A stretch of 64,000 nucleotides of DNA from Termitomyces sp. T153 (Eukaryota; Basidiomycota; Agaricomycetes; Agaricales; Lyophyllaceae): NCBI GenBank assembly GCA_018296165.2, contig JACKQL020000063.1:124001-188000 (forward strand), written 5' to 3'. The notes beneath the pieces are model-generated. The model saw only the letters and a list, made by a program, of their open reading frames with translations, did no database searches and was not told where the DNA came from. The position numbers were made by a program, and so were the translations under genes. The first letter of the stretch is position 1, and the number at the start of each line of letters is the position of its first letter. Of the stretch, positions 21,358 through 32,525 are shown one piece after another.

Positions 21358-24303
21358 CTACACCAGTTTGTTTTCCAAAGAGCGAGCTTTCTTGAGTGCG
21401 ACCATCTTCTCGGCGACCTCCGCTAAGGGGATAATTTGTGACCTTGCCTTGCTACCAACATCATCGCGGTTGCGCACGTTAACGGATTTAGCGTCCAGTT
21501 CATCCTGGCCGACAACTACACATTTATGCAATTAGTAACGAGTGCGGCGATGATGAGAGGAAGACCGTACCCAGAATGAAGTTGTAATGTGCAATTTCTC
21601 CATTCCGTATCTTTTTCTGCAGAGTATTTTCGCCGTTGTCCACGTCAGCATAGAGGCCCAGCTCATTAAGCGTGTTTGCAACCTCGGAAGCGTACTCTTT
21701 CTGTTGACGTCATATTACATTTCCCACGTCAGGGAGAAAATTAAGTTGGATTAATCAGCACCCGGTATTGGGACAACCGGTAATCACGCACGTAGGGCAC
21801 GGCAACTGGAATGACCAAGACTTGCCGAGGCGAAAGCCAGAAGGGCCTAGAACAAAAGAAGAAACGTTCATTGAGTATTGACAGTCGGAGGAAAAAGAAA
21901 ACGTGTCCGACACCGATGCACCATTTACCAGCAAAGTGTTCTGTGATAATAGCAATGAAACGTTCCAGACTGCCGAGGATCGCACGATGAATGATGACAG
22001 GTCTCGAAGGCGGCCTGGTAGGGTCATTTGTATCCTCCGCAGCACGGTACCTGAGATTGAAGCGCTCTGGAAGCTGGAAGTCAAGCTGGATCGTCGCACA
22101 TTGGAAAGACCTCCGCAACGCGTCACGGATTGTGATGTCGATTTTAGGTCCGTAGAACGCGCCGTCACCTGGGTTCAACTCCCAATTGCCTGGATGGTGC
22201 TTCTCGAGGGCTTTAGTGAGTTGCTATCGAACCGGATCAGTGGTTTACATCCAATATAACCCCCGAGAGAGCCATGACACGCACTGCTTCAGCTTCGTCC
22301 CAGGTTTCGATGGTACCAAGATAGTTATCGGGGCGGGTAGACAGCTCAAGCTTGAATTCGAACCCGAAGAGGCCGTAGATGTGCTGCATAAAATCAAACA
22401 GATACCCGATCTCTTCCTCGATCTGCGACGGCATACAAAAAACGTGGGTGTCATCCTGCACGAAGCGCCTGACGCGCGTCAAGCCAGTGAGAGCGCCAGA
22501 TGCCTCGTTACGATGAATGATACCGAACTCCGCCATACGGATAGGCAATTCCTTGTAACTACGATCCCTCGAGTCAAAGATCAAACAGTGACCAGGACAA
22601 TTCATGGGCTTGAGCGCCCATTTCTCTTTCTCAATATCAAGGGTGAACATGTCATCTTTGTAGTTTTGCCAGTGACCCGAGGTCTCCCATAGCTTACTGT
22701 TGTACATATTAGGGGAGATGACTATGAGTAGATGCAGACGGTGAAACACGGCAACAGAGGACGGAGGTATACGACTGACCTTCTTGATAACCTCGCTTGA
22801 AGTATTCGGACTGAATGATTGGGATCAGAATCAAGCGTCAATCTCTGATAGGTAGTGCCCTTACTCGCATCAGTTCAACCAAAGAGTTGTATATCCGGGT
22901 ACCATGGGGAAGGAAGAAACAGCTTCCTGGGCTGAGATCATTGAAGAAGAACAGTTCTTGATCCTAAAATAGTGTGAGCGCCTGAAAGACCCAAATCAAC
23001 GCCGATTATACCTTGCCAATCTTCCGATGGTCACGTTTTGCAGCCTCGGCAAGGAACGCTTTGTATTCGGTCAATTGCTTCTTATCGGGGAATGATATAC
23101 CGTAGATCCTTTGCAGCGATTCCTTTGTAGGATCCCCAAGGAAATATGACGCCGAGTTCTAATTCGTGGAAAGGTGCGATCAGCGCTATGAATCAGATAG
23201 ACAACGTAGCTGATCGACCTTGGTGACCATGAATGCCTTTATCTTTCCTGTGTGTGGGATATGAGGGCCGACGCACAGGTCTATCATCGGTCCGCAACGA
23301 TACACGGTGGTGGATGTACCATCAGGAATTTTGGTCTCGATAAGATACTGCTTATATTTGTTGTACTGATTGAAGAAGTGAATTTGATATTCAAGGACAG
23401 GATATGATGAAACACACGTTGAACATCTCGAGGAGTTTCTCCTTGGAGACAACTAAGCGCTCGAATTTTTGTTTCTCCTTGATCGCACTCTCAGTGATCT
23501 TTTCAAGAGCAGGGTAATCGGTATTTGAAACAGGTCTGCTAGCTGTGAGCCGTAAGTCAGCACAAGGAAATTAAGTAGACACACCTGTCCTCAATACCCA
23601 TCTCGTAGAAAAATCCTTCATCAGTGGGCGGACCAAGACACAGATGACAACCATAGTGTCTCTCAGCAGCCTCTCCGAGTACGTGTGCCGATGAGTGCCA
23701 GAAAACTTTCTTGCCTTCGGGATGCTCGAAGTCCAAGAGTTCTAATTTGACTGATTTTTCTAGGGGCCGGTCTAAATCCCAGAGTACATCATCAACCTAC
23801 GGCGCGTCAGAAACAATTGGACCATTAGCTGGCTGAACAACGGACTTTGGCGATGACAATGCGTTCCGACAAGCTTTTCGATACCTCTTTTGCAACATCC
23901 ATAGGGCTAGTCTCCCAACTAGTACCTTTTCGCTCTGAACCATCGGGCAGGGTGATGGTAATCTCTTCCCGGGGTTGTGCTGTCACATTATTTAGATCAG
24001 TGAAGCAATGATATGATGATAAACAGACCCTTGACAAAGGCATCTTGTTCTGCTTTTAATTCTTCAAAAAGTTTTATACGATGATCGAAGAAGCCTGGTC
24101 TGGGTTGCAGCTATATAAAATTTCAGTGAGCAGTATTGAATGCTGCGCGACAACGTGCGCACCTCTAAAGGATAGTTCGACACTTCTGGAGCTTTAACTT
24201 TCTTATCTTTTTGCTTTGTATCGTTAGCAATTGGAGCATGCTGGCTCTTGAGAGCTGGGATCTCGGCTGGATGGGACGATGAGGCAACCGGATGAGTAGC
24301 CAT
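21358..24303 (-). CDS. Threonyl-tRNA synthetase
   Basis: Charges tRNA-Thr. Multi-exon on the minus strand, stop at 21358-21360. Order of domains: Lys/Ala-rich eukaryotic extension ([19 protein letters not shown]), TGS domain ([19 protein letters not shown]), editing domain with the [16 protein letters not shown] motif, catalytic core, anticodon-binding domain. The core contains MNCPGHC and [16 protein letters not shown] with its conserved arginine (motif 2), [11 protein letters not shown], and AILGSLERF (motif 3). [14 protein letters not shown] starts the C-terminal domain. The start at 24303 has a strong context (A at -3, G at +4) and gives a cytosolic form. The frame stays open upstream to further ATGs at 24429 and 24468, giving a basic leader described separately. 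It lies 360 bp downstream of VPS15 on the same strand. Confidence 0.95.
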
Positions 24304-24468
24304 AGTCCGTGCTGGCGATGGTTGATAGGGTTGGAGGGCGCGAAAAGGCTTGGCACGTGGACAGAACGATAATCTGTGGCGGAGAAGTGGGAGACGCAGC
24401 TGAGTTCGAGTCAGCTTCTGCACAAGCATCCAAAGATCGATCAAGCGGTCACGTTCTCCAGAAAACAT
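24304..24468 (-). other. In-frame 5' extension of ThrRS: candidate mitochondrial presequence
   Basis: Reading upstream of the main start without a stop, an ATG at 24429 would add 42 residues containing LTRTQLRLPLLRHRLSFC and later RAKPFRAL. The stretch has many Arg/Lys and Leu and no Asp or Glu, as expected of a mitochondrial targeting peptide. Its context is weak (T at -3, C at +4), whereas the downstream ATG at 24303 is strong, so leaky scanning could produce both forms. A further ATG at 24468 adds an acidic-containing segment. Whether transcripts begin far enough upstream is unknown. Confidence 0.5.
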
Positions 24469-24663
24469 CGTCACAAGACGGATCTGATTTCCTATCTTAT
24501 CTGCTGTTTTTGCCCACAAGCCGACGTCGACGTTTCGCGGGCAGTTAAAGGACGAAAGGAAACCAGTAATGCGCTTTTCCGAGTCCCATCTGATCGTACA
24601 ATATACACTAGAGTTAGGGTGACATGATAATATACAGGGATATATCACTAGCAATCGTAAAAT

Positions 24664-27600
24664 TCAGTCTCCGAGCTCAACTCGCCACACCTTAACAACA
24701 CCTGCCCGGTCCCCGGTGATTATACCTCCGCGGAAGGGAGATTCTAACGACGCCAGCGCCGTGATAACGTCTTGGTGCGACCTTAACAAATTCTGCTGAC
24801 TCTGTGTGATCAACGACATCCGCTGTGGAGCTCGATTGCTCTGCGACGCAGCCGAAGATGCTGGGGGCCAAGTCTCCACATACGTAGACGCAGACCCAGT
24901 GCTGAAGGCCCTGTGTTGTGTTTTTTGATCAATTAAGATAAGAATGTAGAGTACAGAACGCACTGATAAGAAGGTCGTTCGGTCTCATTCTCCATGCCAC
25001 TCAGTATCGCTGTACGTTCCAGCTTTCCCAGATCCCACAACCTCAGTTTCCGATCTTCCGAACCGCTGACCATGAACCCCCTTGCTGCCGTCCGCATCGT
25101 CGACGAATTCTCCACAAGACTACTAAGCTCTGACCTGTGTGATGCCGAATGTCCCGCAAAGTCCAGTCCCACGATGAACGCACGGACATCCGGAGCCGGG
25201 GTTGAGGGCAGAGTCGGATCCCTCGAAATGCTTGTGCTACGAGACGACAGACGGGGCGTAGTGTCACCTCCAGGTTGCCGCGAGCGGACAAAAGAAGCGA
25301 TGGCTACTGCTGGGCTGATTTCTGCGTCGACGCCGACGAGCTCGTGTGGATCAGGTACAGGATCAGCACTTGAGCCTGTCCTCGTCATGAACGTCTCCAT
25401 CAGCACCGCCTTCTCAATGTCCCAGACCTCAACTAAGTTTGTGTAAGACTGATCAGCATTGCGCTTTGATGACTCCATCGACACCATGACCCAGTTACCC
25501 TTGCCTTTCGAAGGATGCACGACACATTGGTGTATGCGAATTGTTCTTCCGGTCGAAGCAACACCGACGTGCCAGCTACGGAGGAGTAAACCAAATCGAC
25601 GATCCCATAGTGATAGGACGCCTGTGGAAGTTCCAACAACGAGCCATGAACGTTTACGATCCATACATAGGCAAGTAATAGGCCCGTAATGCCGAGGGTT
25701 TTCCATAGTCTGCAGGATGCGCATGGTACGCAGATCCAAGATGGTAATGGTAGAATGAGTCGTCGCATAAACCAAATTTGACGATGTATCTGGTCACTAG
25801 TCAGTATGAATAATGAAGCAATACAAGGACAAAAACCTGTATTAAAATGTGTCATGCACGTAATATACTCCCCAACCGTATCTACACGATGTTCCCGCAC
25901 AAGCTGCAGTTTTCCATACTTCGGCAGTGTCCCCGTTTGTGTAATATGCACACGATTGATATGCAAGCTCCCATCATCCGCCGCACTCGCAAAACAATGC
26001 ACTCCCTCCAACATACACACGCTCTTGACGCGCGCATGATGTTGATTATACGTATGCCTTGGCTTGCTTGTGACATTGCGCTCGAGGCGCGCAGTATCCC
26101 AGACCTTAACAGTCTTGTCGTCCGATGTAGTCACGAAGAACGTGTGGTCTGGTGAAACAGCGATTCCGGTGATTGCTTCTGAGTGCGATGAAAAGTGGGC
26201 GATTAAGGTTGCGTCGGTTTGTCGTAACTTTCCATCACGATGTCCGAAGCTATGGCGGACAGCACCTCGTCGCCTAACAGGCCCTTCATGGACCTTGGGG
26301 CCAAAGTCTTGCTGGAGTTCACGGCTGTTATCCAGGTAAAGATTTTCCAGAAGGTTGCTGATCCCTGGCTCCTGCCCATCTAAGATCAATATGTCAGTAT
26401 GTCCCGAAGACCTGTGCACTGTGGTCCTACCGTAGGTTGAGATTGGCAGTAAGGATGGCACCCGTGATCGCATTTTGAGAGTTGTCAACATTGACGTTGG
26501 TGACGACCTCCCTGACATGTCAGGAGATTCTTCTGATCGTAACTTGGAGTGAGTGTCCAAAAGTCCCGTAGCATTTGTTTTCGACGATCCTACAGCAGGC
26601 GCTGCCTTCTGACCGTCAGTACTTCCAATTTGAAGCCGACTGGTCGGTCTAAGCGTCTGAGAGTTCGCATTTGATAATATGGACTCGGCGGGGCTAGATG
26701 ACCGTTCATGGGTCGGCGGCGGGCCAGAGACGGGATGGAAAGTTGATGAGATAGATGGAGCAGGTGAGAAGTTACCACGAGATACAGGCGGCGGACCAAG
26801 TCCAATAGGTGACACAGATCCATTGATCGTCTGTAATCTGCGACGAAGATCCTCGAACGGCGCTCCGGACGTGCTGTAATCTGCACTGAGCACACGGTTG
26901 GAGTACGTCGGACTGAGTTGTGGCACACGGCCTGGACTATCTATTGTGGATCTTCGAGATGATGAAGTGATGCGGGAGGAACGGGGCATGATTTCGGAAG
27001 AGGTGCGATTTTTCATGAATACAGTTTGCGGTACGACACCCAACTTCTGAAGCTCAATATCTCCGATGACTTTGAGATTTTTACCAGTCTCAGGGTCAAA
27101 ATTCAGACGCGATGCAAAACTAGATTATCATAAGTAGAGAACCGCGATATGCAGTTCATTGCGTACCTTGATGTGGCATTTGCGAGTTTAAGAATGTAGT
27201 CTCGCATAGCATGCAACTTGTTCTCCTCGCTTGAAGTCATCCCAAGCTGCCGTAACTTGGCGACATGGACTTCGTCCCTGAACAGAGAGTTAGGTTTCTA
27301 GCATCATGAATGCTCTCGATACTGGCTCACTCTTCTGACTTGATCTTCGTGATGGTGCTGTTCCCGGACTTACGGACAGCTATCACGCTTTCACGGGGGG
27401 ACTCGACTTTAACCGTGCTACTTCGCCGCACATTGCGCCAGAAACTTGTCTTGTCTGCTTTCATTGCCCACTGAACGGCAGCGTCCAAAATTTGTCTTGG
27501 AAGCTGTACAACGCAATCTATCAGTCTTCGTGATAACATTGAATTGGATTAACACAAACTGGAGATTTCATAGCCATCAACAAGCTCAACTCTTCAATCT

Positions 27601-30494
27601 CCTTTACATCACACTTCAAGAAATGTCGAAGCGATGGGTACAGGATGCACCAGATATCGCTTGGAGGTAAGTGGCGAACAGCAGAAGCGATGAACGCTGC
27701 CGACCCTAGGACGAAGTTCGAATTGAGGCTAGTGACGGAGAGCAAGAAGTCAAACCTTGCCGTATCCACACATTAGGATGGTATAGAAAGCCTAGCGTCG
27801 CGCTCATGAGCTCCCAGATACGCATTTTCTGGAATAAGCCCAATTCACAAAGACTCGTTAATGTCGAGAGAACCTTGGCGACTACAGTCTCTTCGACATC
27901 TAGATGACGGCAAAGTCAGTTTAGAGTTCTGCCTTGCTGGAATAATGAACCTGATAGAGCTTGAACCATAAGCGGTAAGATGTATTCCTCTAAACTCCGC
28001 CCCCCAGCACAAGCGGCTACATCAACAATGCTCTCAAAGAAAGCATACCGCAAAAGCCAATCGCGATCATTGAGATACGTGATCATGTGGCTCAAGAGTA
28101 CATCGTTGGTCTTCTGCCTGCCTAGGAAAATGCACAATGATGAGATGTTATGCAGGATAGCACGCTTGACTATGCTCGATGGGTCCATGAGGAGCGCTGA
28201 AAGATGATCTTGGATACTGTTCTGCAAGTCTTGCATGTTAACATCGTATGAGACCTGAATAGTAAAGTTAAAATAGTGTGCAACAGAAAATATGCGGTAG
28301 CACACCCACTTCGAAATGACTTTGGTCATACTCCTGTGCATCAATAGCAAGTTTGAAGGCTCCATGAGCTTTGAGCGCCTGTCCCATCTCCAGATATCGC
28401 AGAGCAGTATCCGCAAGTTGCACAATACATTGGGCAAATATACACCGTACAGAGACTTCGGGATCTTGCACCAAGTGCTTGATATTTGGTATGATATATT
28501 CAGGAAATATCGCTGCATTCGAAGGTGTAATTACTGTCACCAACATGAGCTGCACCAGCTCTCATCAGAACAAGACTAGTAGTTCAAGTTAGAAGAAACA
28601 TACGACTTGCATCAAGGTACGCAGAGCCGCAGAGCGAACGGTGGCAGCCTCATCATGCAAAAGTTCGATAATATACGGAACAATCCTGTCAAGCTTTGCC
28701 TCATCGGTGAGATGGCATGCAAGTGCAAGGAAGACGTCCAGAGCTCGTATCTTCGAGGTTGGTAAGTGGCAGTTCCGGATGTGAGCCGTTACCAACGCAA
28801 GGATGATGAGAGCAGGACCATCTTGCGAAAAAGTTTGTTTGATTATTTCGTTCGATCGGTTGAGATCTGAGAACTTTACCTTCATACGCAGCTTTACGTC
28901 CTCTACGTGCGCTGTGTAAAGTGGATTCGCGATTTGGGATGTAGAGTTCGACAGGGAGAATGTCCTAAGTGACGTCAGTATTAACGTTGTCCTTCTGAAA
29001 CATATTGCTACCCACCTGAAAGGGTCGTAATAAGTTGGTAGATGTCGATGTATAGTCCACAGATATGTTCGATGACGGTCCGCCTGCAGCATCCGTCAAA
29101 AAATATGGCTCTACACTCTCAAAATCCGCCCACAGCTTCTCCATTCTATGATCAGCCTCGCTCGGATGGGCCTCAGATGCCGTTTCTGCTGTCGGGGCAC
29201 CAGAGGCATGACTGAGCGATGAGCCAGGTCGTAGCGTCGTAAATGACGAATGTCCTATTCCTGATGGTGTTGCAGTCGGAGGAGACGGTGCTTGATACGT
29301 CGGAGAGATGTCATTGATAGTTGAGACATAGCTGTGGAAGAAAGAGTAGAAACATTCAGGGAAGACACTACCGCGCGAGACGTGCAGAATAGTATCGAAA
29401 GTCGGGCGAGCAACGGGATCAAGGGCGATCATTTGTTTTATCATATTCTACTGCCATCAATAAGCATGCAATGTGATGCAAGGAGGAAGTACTCACCCGG
29501 ACACCCTCATCAATGTTTGCTAGTTGTGCATCAACATTGAGCTCCCCTTCTCGATATTTGAACAGTTGACTGAGATTGAAAAGCGGAGTGCCTTCCAAGA
29601 ATAATTCTGCGATGACACACCCCGCGCTGAAACAGTCCATGGCCTCTGTAACCTTCCCATCTCGCTTTCCCTCGGTCTCGTCCATTGCCAGCTTAGATTT
29701 CTTTGCACTAATCTCTGGATTTGCACTGGCAGTGTAGAAACGTTCGGGCGCGAGATAGCACGTTCGCCTTCCCGAGGTATCAAAGAAGAATGAAAAGTCA
29801 GCAGGGTCGTCCAGAGGAAGGTAAGTCGGTTTGTATGACGCGAAGTCAGAGAGATATACCCAATTCCAGGACGTGACGAGGATGTTCTGCGATTTGATGT
29901 CACCATGAGATATCTTTCGATTCCTTGCATCGCGCAAAGCATTCAGGAGCTGAAAGGCTATCCAACGTTTCTCTATCATGCTCAAAAATGGCCGGGTGCT
30001 AAAAGCCATCAAGATGACGACGGCAGTCATGGCAATAAACCCACCTGATACGGTCATACAGATTGCTTGCAATCCATTGTCGGATGATGTAGCCTGCCTT
30101 GTCAGTTTCCACGAAGGCTTGGTAGTTGTAGACATTAGGAATCTCTTGTAACACTTCTCTCTCACCTAATCAAAGTTGAAACTCAGGCATCCTCTTGGTA
30201 ATAAGTACCCACTCTTTAGTCTGCGATGATAATTGCGCAACGACAAGCCAGGATCTGGTTTTATAAAGATCTTGATAACAATAGAACCAGACTTGTGGCG
30301 ACACTTGACGGACTTTAAGAAGCGAGCTGAACCAAGACTGCCGAAATATTGATATAACGTGAGTTTAACAGTGAGATAGGAAGGAGCGCCACACACCTTC
30401 TGTCATAGATAATATCCACACCAAGTTCAGCCACAAACGAGTCTAGAGCTCCTGTGGTTCGCGTCAAAGTCGAGCCAGAGTGAACATTGCCCAT
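24664..30494 (-). CDS. VPS15: VPS15 / PIK3R4: regulatory kinase of the Vps34 PI3-kinase complex
   Basis: Anchors and activates the class III PI3-kinase Vps34 on endosomal, vacuolar and autophagic membranes. The largest gene here, about 5.8 kb with many introns. It starts MGNVHSG at 30494, an N-myristoylation signal. The kinase domain includes HGDIKSQNILVTSWNWVYL and DFASYKPTYLP; the HGD and DFA replacements of HRD and DFG are typical of VPS15. FFFDTSGRRTCYLAPERF and DCFSAGCVIAELFLEGTPLF follow. HEAT-like repeats occupy about 28,900-27,300. A C-terminal WD40 propeller begins around 26,200 (HSEAITGIAVSPDHTFFVT, KTVKVWD) and ends GVVKVWRVELGD at 24664. Domain order and coverage match the full-length family. 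A Ser-rich linker lies between HEAT and WD40 parts. Confidence 0.95.
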
Positions 30495-31742
30495 GTGTGT
30501 TCACAATATCTGACTGCACGCGTAATGAAGCTCCGAACCGTTGTCTTGTGGCTTCAAGTATATGCAGACGGAATTACGTGATGTCTGTCTAGCCGCTGCG
30601 AACGTAGACTGGGCAAGATACTGAGTTCAAGTGGACGAAATCAGGAGCAGACGTCACGCTGACCACTGGCCGCCTCTCGATCCGAGATTGTTTGGTTCGG
30701 GAGGTTTTGATGACCACTTCAATCTACTTATTATGTAATGTGGGTGACGGTCGAAGAAAAAACCTGCTCGTGAGCTCTATCCACAGTGGGTACAAGCCTA
30801 GATTTGATGTCAAAATCATCAGGCGATGCTCTCAGTTTCAGGTTTTCCGCTTCTCTATCTGCGTATCGAAACGTCTTCCGAACAAGGATTCCTATTTTTT
30901 TCTCATTCGCTAGTCATTGTGCCATGTATACCTCGATCTCGCTTACTCTCATTACACACGTGTCTCTTGGGGATAACCTGAAATATCTCATCCACCCGAA
31001 CTAATGTAGAAAAACTCAAATATGTCAAATGCTCCTTCGATCTTCCACTTTCTTCAACATCGCTAACACTATATCACACGATTAGTACAGAAGGCAACCA
31101 ACGTTGCACACCTGGAGATTTGATCCTCCGGTTGTGCAGTTCATCAGTTATCTTTCGGCACATCCTATCGATGCAAGTTGGGGGATTAACCTTCTTATTA
31201 AAATTTTATTAGGTGTTACGGTACAATTGCATATGGCCGCAAACGTTCTCGTGATTTTTGCCTCTACTCAATTAATCACAGTCTCAGAACGACAAGACGA
31301 TGCCGTCGCCTGATTATTCACTGCATATAACTCGATTATCTCTGCGTAAAAGACCTTCTGCTGCTGTACGCGGACCTCGCATTCCAAAGAAGCAATCGAG
31401 CTAGTTTCAAGCTAGTTTGGACCAGTCTATCATACCTATACCATCTATCAAGATCGCTTGAGGCTTTCGAAGGTCGAGACCATCTTCCAGGCCCAGTATT
31501 GACTTCGCCACAACATGAACTTGGTCTTAGCTCGACCTCAAGCTAAAATTAGGCTTCGGAGAACTTATGTCGCCCTCACATGTTTTTGTCGAATTTTCAT
31601 TCTCTTTAAGCTTTGCAGTGGACTTGTGCGGGGCGAGCGACAACCTTCGATTCAGAACATTCTTAAAAGAAATAGTTAGCGTCGGTGGGCTCTCCAATTG
31701 GACGGCTCGACGTCCATTTCGACATTTGTAGCACTTATGGTT
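30495..31742. other. Intergenic, 1.25 kb
   Basis: Upstream flank of VPS15 and of the small pseudogene at 31.8 kb. A 69-codon open frame (31104-31313, plus) has one hydrophobic segment (INLLIKILLGVTVQLHMAAN). I cannot support it as a gene: no family resemblance, no introns and no clear promoter. Confidence 0.5.
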
Positions 31743-31752
31743 GCATATAAGG
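31743..31752 (+). promoter_or_regulatory. TATA-like element before the small pseudogene
   Basis: TGCATATAAGG centred about 80 bp before the start codon at 31827, followed by a C/A-rich leader as in strongly expressed fungal genes. Confidence 0.45.
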
Positions 31753-31826
31753 CAGCCGCAAAGGACCGTCGTATCATTCCAAACAACCCAAGCACTCATC
31801 TCATTCTTCAAACCAACTCAATCAAT

Positions 31827-32391
31827 ATGTCTTAATCCACCGTCATTGTCGAGCCCGGCCACAGTGGTACCGTCAGCGGGGTCAGCTCCTCCGACGAACA
31901 CCCCAACTGCTCCAATTAATGTTGCATAATTTCAGGTTGCCTCTGCTCGTTTCCAGCAGCGCGCGACCGTTAGTCTCCGCAACGCGGCTGGCCGTGTCCT
32001 TGCCTTGACCACTCTCATCAGCGAGAACGTCCTCTTGGTCTAGCAATCTGTCCTCCAATACCCTGTCCTCCGGGCCCTACAAGGAGTCCGTCTCGATTGG
32101 CGTTATCATCGAAAAGTCTGGGAAGTGAGACAACTTCTCTCCCTCCGAGGTCATTAAGCCCATCACTGTGAGTCCGCCTTGTTTTTCCTTTTTCTGCGAA
32201 TTCATTAGTTGAAATAATGGCTTTCATAGATTTCCAAGAAGGTTGACGCAGTCCAGTCCGTGGATTACCTTGTCTCCGCTGTGAGTCTCTCAAGAAAACT
32301 ATCGCAGTAGTCTGATGCCCAATCCGGATTCTCTCGGAGGACCACGATGATGACCACTGACTGCATCCTCACCATCCTCCAGTACATGTGA
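31827..32391 (+). pseudogene. Small beta-rich protein, premature stops
   Basis: Starting at ATG 31827 the sequence reads like a small protein (STVIVEPGHSGTVSGVSSSD, then after an intron-like gap RFQQRATVSLRNAAGRVL and LALTTLISENVLL). The third codon is a stop (TAA), and more stops follow near 31917 and 32041. After two intron-like segments the text continues with ISKKVDAVQSVDYLVSA and an end block TTDCILTILQYM with stop at 32389-32391. The acidic 'DDD..DCILTI' type of ending recalls small beta-sandwich proteins of mushrooms, which is a weak resemblance. Gene structure, leader and TATA-like element survive, so inactivation may be recent. Function unknown. Confidence 0.5.
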
Positions 32392-32525
32392 ATAGTTCGC
32401 CTCAAGTCGAGGGAGTTATTCATAGGACAATCCTGTTATCAAGTGTGCAGTCACGTTATGAAAAAACTTGAAAATCGATATATGCTGATTAGCTCTACTA
32501 TACATACAGCATATGGGTTGTTGAA

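Noticed and set aside
24064..24654. 196-codon minus-strand frame as a separate gene
   Set aside because: It is the first exon of threonyl-tRNA synthetase read upstream of its start; only the part below about 24,468 is plausible leader.
31104..31313. 69-codon frame with one hydrophobic segment, first taken for a Pmp3-like proteolipid
   Set aside because: It lacks the two helices and conserved residues of that family and has no supporting gene structure.
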